This document shows, one piece after another, positions 58,712 through 64,000 of a stretch of DNA of 64,000 nucleotides. Origin of the DNA: Ilyonectria destructans (taxonomy: Eukaryota > Ascomycota > Sordariomycetes > Hypocreales > Nectriaceae). Position 1 is the first letter of the stretch; each line of letters begins with the position of its first letter. The stretch covers positions 1,302,001-1,366,000 of the forward strand of contig JAHEWK010000016.1 in NCBI GenBank assembly GCA_020740775.1, in the 5' to 3' direction. The notes below the pieces were generated by a model. That model did no database searches, was not told where the DNA came from, and saw only the letters and a program-made list of their open reading frames with translations. Made by a program: the position numbers and the translations under genes.

Positions 58712-61700
58712 TCAAGTTGAATTGGTTGGTGTTACGGCGCCTCGATTGTTTCCTCGACCACGTCGCCCGCGGTACCAATATCCTCTTCCTCGCTTGCTAC
58801 CTCGACTTGCACGTCGTGTGTTCATCTTCGCAGATTCGGCACTGTCGGGAGGACGCTCGTTCTCATCGCCGATGATTCCCTTGCCCCTATCGCCAGGGCT
58901 GTTCTCTGATCCTTCTTTCGCATCGTTGGTGCTCCCCATACTAACTAGGAGGGATTTGGTACTGATGCTCCGGAAAGATGATTGGTTCTTGCGACCACGG
59001 ACGACTTCAGTTGGGGGTGAAGGGATCACAGTAGGTCTGAGGTTGCTTGGTCCATCACTGGTATTTGTAGAAACTGGTTGCAAAGTAGTGGAGATTTGGC
59101 GAAGCTCGTTAAGTCTGGGAATCTGCGAGCGGGTATTGAGATTGACCTTCATAGGAGGAGCTGAAGCGTGACGATGGACCTGGACAAAGTTAGGATATAT
59201 TGCACAAACGTCACTAGGGATAATTACCAGAATTGTTGGCTCTTCCAAAACGACTGGGAGAGCTCCTTGTTCCGCCTCTGGTTCCTCCGAGTCCTGAGAC
59301 GGCTCGCTTTTGGATTGCACCCGTCGAGAATAACAAGGGTGCTTCAGCTCGACAGGGTTTAGTTGAGCGACGTCATGCTCAGGCTCTCTGGTCTTTGACG
59401 GGTCCTAGGCGCCATTGACCTCATCTTCGATCGTTAGTGGCTGACTTGACATTTATCTACCTCTTGATGCACCATACCGTTCGCCGACTTGCTCCCCCCA
59501 CTCCCCCCTTCACGATTGCGGCGGGTTCTCCTCAGAGCACGATCAACCGCCGCCGTGAAGGCTTTCTGTCTTTCCTGTTTAGTAAGGCTCGTCACTACCG
59601 ATCTCGTGTTGTTTTGTTTGTCGCTGGGTTGGGTTGAAATGGCGGTCACAGTGTCCATTGGTTGTGGTCCTAATCCCTCGTTATCTTGAGCCGCAACCTC
59701 GTCAGACCATCGCTGGCTCGTTTGTGGCGTAGTAATGGCCGTGGTTTTGGTTTTGGCGATTGAGTCGTCCGAGGCCGTCGAAGCTTCCGTGGTTGTCTCC
59801 GGTTTGATCTTGGTAGGCGAACGCGGCGTGAACGTCGGGGCAACGGGATTCAAGCGGGATCCCTGCAACCAGAGGTTAGAATCGCCAAAGACTAGTTCGC
59901 TTTGGCAGAGTCTACCTCTTGGGTGCGCTTTGGCGTTGACGCCACTCCTTCTTCGTCGACCTTTTGCTGCGAAGGTTCTCCCTCGTCCTTTTGCTGTGAA
60001 GATTCTCCCACGTCCTTTTGCTGTGAAGATTCATCCACGTCCGTTTGCTCGGACCCTCCCTCGTCCTCCGCGGATGGTACCGGTTTCACCTTCGAAAGCT
60101 CGGTTCTGGTCTGCTCCGAGGATAAGTCATTAACGAATCCTGCTTGGCCAGCCGATGCTTCCGTGGTTTTGTCGTCGTCGTTGGGTCGAATAAACACCTG
60201 CTTCGACCACAAATCGGCATATCTCCCTCCCGAAACGATCAGCTCGTTGTGGTTGCCTTGTTCAAGGATCTCTCCATTCTCCACCACAATGATTCGATCT
60301 GCGTTCATGATTGTTGAGAGGCGATGACTATTTTGTCAGTTTCTGGGATCACGATGGAGCTTGTAGGGAAACTCACGCAACGATGAAGGTGGTTCGTCCT
60401 TCACACAATCTCTTAAAGGACACCTGTATCTGTTGCTCGGTGTCTGTATCAACTGAGCTAGTCGCCTCATCCAACAAGACGATGTCAGGCTTTTTGAGCA
60501 TTGCTCGAGCAATCGCGATGCGCTGCAATTCACCACCAGAGAGTTTTCTGCGCATGTCAGTATGGGGTTCTCAAAAGCATGATCAGGTAAACACTCACAC
60601 TCCACGTTCCCCAACCCGAGTCTTGTAACCTAATTGGTATTAGTTCACTGTTTGTTAAGAGGATGGGAGGAGAACTTGCCGTGAGTAAAGCCCTTGATCT
60701 TATCATGAATACACGCTGCTTTACACGCATCAAACACATCTTCGTCGCTCGCGGTGATCCTTCCATATCGCACGTTGTTCATGATTGTGTCATCGAACAG
60801 GATTGGATTCTGTGGAACGACTCCGATTCGATCACGTAGGCTGCTAGAGGTTAGCGAGAGTCAATAGGATCATACATATATTACAAACCTGAAAAGGTCG
60901 ACATCTCGGATGTCCTGCCCATCGATACGGATAGAACCATCAGCAACGTCGTAGAAGCGATCCAAGAGCTTTATGAGGGTCGATTTTCCTGCACCAGTCG
61001 CTCCAACAAAGGCAACCGTCTGCCCAGCCGGCACATGAAAGCTGACATCTTTGATAATGCCCTTCTGCTTGTCATAGCTGAAGCTGACGTTATCAAACTC
61101 CACTTCGCCGGCGACAAACTTGAGTGGTCGTGCCCCTTTCTGGTTCTCGACCGATGGCTTGGTACGCATGATGTCCAAGAGCCGTTCAGCATCGATGAAA
61201 TCATCACTGATATTCTTGCCCAGCTTCGCGAAGAATTGGAGTGGGGAAGTCAATTGAGCCCAGTACATCAACAACATTGCAAATTGACCAGCTGTGGCAT
61301 GCCCAACTCGGATGCGGTAGACGGCCAGGAAGGCGCTCGCCAGGAGACCCGAAGTAAGGACGAGGGTTTGGAATCCAATCGAGATGTACCATCCCAGGAC
61401 GTATTGTTGCTCTCTAAGCCAACGGTTTGTGACGGCGTTGGCGTGTCGATTATCTTCGTAGCCAATCTGATTGAATGCACTGACAGTCTGCCATCCGAGG
61501 AACCCAGATTGTCGGACATAGTGTTCCTCGTACAGGGCGTTGACGCGGTTTCGACTGGCAGCCTTGGAATTTGCCACGAGTCGACTGGCAATGAGAAGAA
61601 AAAAGATGCCTGTTGCGACAGTAATCAATCCTTCGTAGGGTCCAAATGTGATTGAGAGGTAGACAACAGCCACGCCCATGTCGATCAACATCGGAACAGC

Positions 61701-62979
61701 GTACAGAAAGACATTCTCTATGACGTTTGAAACAGCGCTTCCTCCATAAATGGCCATCATCATGTCTGATGAACTCTTGGAGTCGTGGAAGTCGGCGGAG
61801 AGATGCATCATGTGGGAATACGCGGCTCGTGTGAGCGCGTCATGTGAGTAGTACTTGACAGGGACCCAGAGCCACTGACGGACAAGTTCAATGCCTGATT
61901 CGGAGGCTGCTAAGCGAAGAGCCGCAAAAATGATGACAGATAGCCATGGGTTGCTGGTGTTGTCGCCGCTCAAGCTGTCCATGATGATACCAGTCTGGCG
62001 GGGGATAAGCAAGTGAAGGGCGTTTGATCCCAGGAGGCAGACGCAAACCGCGGCGGCGCGAACTTGAAGGCCAACGTTCCCAACAGGCCAGACATATGGA
62101 AAGAGTATCTAAAATGTTTGTGTTAGCAATGCACGTGGCAAACGAGTAGGTGTACAACCCCCGAGGCTGGTCAAATGTAAAGCAAGCGGGAAATCGTACC
62201 TTGAACCCCTTCGCATATTCAATCCAATTTCCGCCCTCCTCGAGACGCTTCTTCATGGCCTCTTTAGCCTCTCTCTCGCGTCGCTCCCAGTTGTATTCTG
62301 GGGCCTCTTCAGTGGATTCCTCTTCGGCCTGGAGTGTCGACCCATACCCAGACTCCTGGCTATTTTGAGACTGACCGGCTGAACTTCCAGGGCAAGTGGC
62401 CGTATCTTTGGGCAAGAGGGATTGGCGTTCTTCGTCTGTTCCCACCTTGTCCGTTGTGGCAAAAGAGTAAAGTCCGGCGAGAATGAGGAAAATTAGGCAA
62501 CGGGTGGAAACCAAGGCCATGTCGATAATGTCGAAGGATTGAAATGCGACGAAAACATCGTCAAAGGCAGACAGGGAAATGATGATGATTTCGAAGAGAA
62601 AGCCGAGCAGCCAGGACCCCACGAAGGGATACGAGGTCGCATTTTCGTCATCGCTGTGCTGACCGACCAGGATACCAAACACCAAAATGCACGACAAGTG
62701 GCCGATGATAATGTCATCTTCCGTGGGCCACACTCGCGACAAAAGCGCTTGTGTACCGATGACACCCAGCTGGCCCGCAAACGTCAAGATGGAGAGGGCA
62801 GAAAGAATGTAGACTGTTCTCTGGCTGGGGCGGTTTTTCTTGCACTCAACAGCCTTCTTTCCCGTCTGGACGTTGCAGACAGAGACGAGGGAGGCAACAA
62901 GAAAGTAGAGGAAGATGACCGCAGGGTATGCATAGTGCAGCACTACCAATGTGGCCTGAAGTGATGATGCCATGGTCAT
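58712..62979 (-). CDS. hmt1: HMT1-type ABC half-transporter with long C-terminal tail (PAM2-like motif, RG-rich end)
   Basis: Exons certain to 59478: 62200-62979, 60889-62108, 60680-60840, 60599-60629, 60377-60547, 59916-60327, 59478-59862. The N-terminal extra membrane domain (five helices to about 175) and six-helix core precede one nucleotide-binding domain: Walker [10 protein letters not shown] (about 629-637), Q-loop VVPQNP, signature LSGGE (733-737), Walker [10 protein letters not shown]-loop AHRLST. This is the heavy-metal-tolerance ABCB group, exporting thiol or chelated metal into the vacuole. Intron 3 is GC-AG. Exon 6 ends in repeats of SSQQKDxGE; exon 7 starts with [15 protein letters not shown], a PAM2-like motif. 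The 3' end is uncertain. One splice (acceptor at 59425) stops at 59405, giving 1059 residues. Skipping that stop (acceptor at 59386) joins exons 59228-59385 and 58712-59179, the latter ending in an RG-rich stretch, giving 1261. Confidence 0.85.
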
Positions 62980-64000
62980 GGCGAACGGATGGAAATCGAC
63001 GCGATTGACCAGAATAGGCAGGGGTTGGTTGGAGTGGCGAGAGTTCGATGTGAGGCGAGGCGATGTTGAAGGGAATGCCGTGCTCCCGAGATGTTGACCG
63101 AGCTATCGGCTTACTGAGGAAGGGAACTGGTGGTCCGCGTTGAAAGGGACGAAGAAGATGGAGGGAGTTTGGTTGAGGGAATTGTCGAGTTTCAGCCCGG
63201 GCGAGGGAAAGAAGAAAAGGGATCCGTCTTGGTGCCGGGTCGTGATTGTTTGCCAGTCGTGGCCGCCGCAAGCACAGCGATGCGGGAACAGGCGTGAATG
63301 GCTTTGTCACCGATGAAAATCGGTGAAGGTCCAAACAGGGAAGTCACGACAGGGCGTGGTGAAACCCCAGAGAGAGCTGGGGGGAGGGGGGGGAGCTGCG
63401 CCTGCCGTTATCAGTCTTTGCGCCTGCCCTTGCGCGGAAGAGGCTGGTTCCTTCCTCACGGGCTGAGGATGGCGTCTCCCGTTTGTTGGTTGTTGAGGAA
63501 GGCTCAAACAACGGGGAGGCGGAGGACGCACAAGATTTCTTCTCCGGTTCAGTGTTGAGATGAAGTTTGGAGTTCCTTGCCACCCACTCAATCCGGATCG
63601 CCCGGGGTGCCTTTCTGACGGGGGTCTTTCTGACGGGGGAGGAGAAGAGTTTGCTGGTTTGGAGATGTGAACCACAGGTGGTGGTGACGGTTGATTGCTG
63701 ACTCGGGTCGCTCGAAACGCTAACACCCGCTGCAGCGTAGTTGAAACAATCCTGCAAGTTTCCCTCTCTTGTTCACTTCCTCTTTTCGGTCCCAACCAGA
63801 TGACTTCAACGGTGCAACACGAGATGGTAGCAAACAATTGCGACCTTCACCAATGTCCAACGGTCAAATGTAGCTTCTACCTCAGCCACACCATGCCCGG
63901 CGATAGCCAATGATCGCCGATTTTGCTCAAATCTCCGATGGTGGTGTGTCGATCAACGTGACGCTCAATTGGCAGTGGTGCTGACACTGGTAAGCTGGTC
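62980..64000. other. Upstream flank of the ABC transporter, window end
   Basis: Presumed promoter and leader of the minus-strand transporter. Overlapping ORFs of 137-176 codons on the minus strand and one on plus are low-complexity and unsupported. No gene called to the window edge. Confidence 0.5.

Noticed and set aside
1..64000. tRNA genes, rRNA, CRISPR arrays, transposon ends
   Set aside because: Scanned by eye for tRNA B-box-like GGTTCGANNCC, long inverted or terminal repeats and spaced repeats; none found. A tRNAscan or repeat search could still find weak cases.

Overview
This 64 kb window comes from a filamentous ascomycete, most likely a Sordariomycete and possibly Hypocreales (the order is a guess). 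The reasons are short 45-100 nt introns with GTRNGT donors and CTAAC-type branch points, strong GC-ending codon preference in the housekeeping genes, and typical Pezizomycotina families: HeLo-like/ankyrin proteins, Cys-rich single-pass surface proteins, a 26-residue metallothionein and RYG-type C2H2 factors. I assembled the gene models by hand; every multi-exon model below closes in frame.

Layout. 1-11 kb is accessory-like and plus-strand: a multi-pass membrane protein (1335-3620), a HeLo-like/ankyrin protein in five exons (4209-6836), a Thr-rich secreted protein (7360-8671), a decayed ankyrin relic (8828-9152) and a single-pass Cys-rich protein (10202-11175). 11.7-22.5 kb is minus-strand: a cytosolic aldehyde dehydrogenase, two tandem paralogous Cys-rich receptor-like proteins whose tails share an EADSRPV-type motif, and the acetolactate synthase catalytic subunit (ilv2). 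A second HeLo-like protein follows at 23.8-26 kb.

27-39 kb holds two paralogous C2H2 zinc-finger genes separated by about 7.9 kb without a recognisable gene. A further 5.2 kb gene-free stretch follows the second one. The non-coding DNA here is rich in simple repeats, short palindromes and a recurring TACTCCGTA 9-mer.

43.9-64 kb is gene-denser: an alpha/beta hydrolase of the non-heme haloperoxidase type, galactokinase, an unknown protein, a metallothionein, a four-TM protein, a RING-CH membrane protein, the co-chaperone Sgt2, and a long HMT1-type ABC transporter. The transporter's tail carries a PAM2-like motif and an RG-rich end.

No biosynthetic cluster, CRISPR array, tRNA, rRNA or intact transposon was seen. 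Functional links between neighbours are weak. The clearest thematic pair is metallothionein plus the HMT1-type transporter, both metal-detoxification functions, about 8 kb apart. Items most worth a second look: a natural Val at the sulfonylurea-resistance position of the acetolactate synthase, the PAM2/RG tail of the ABC transporter, the tandem paralogs with a repeated cytoplasmic tail motif, and the open reading frame through the metallothionein intron.
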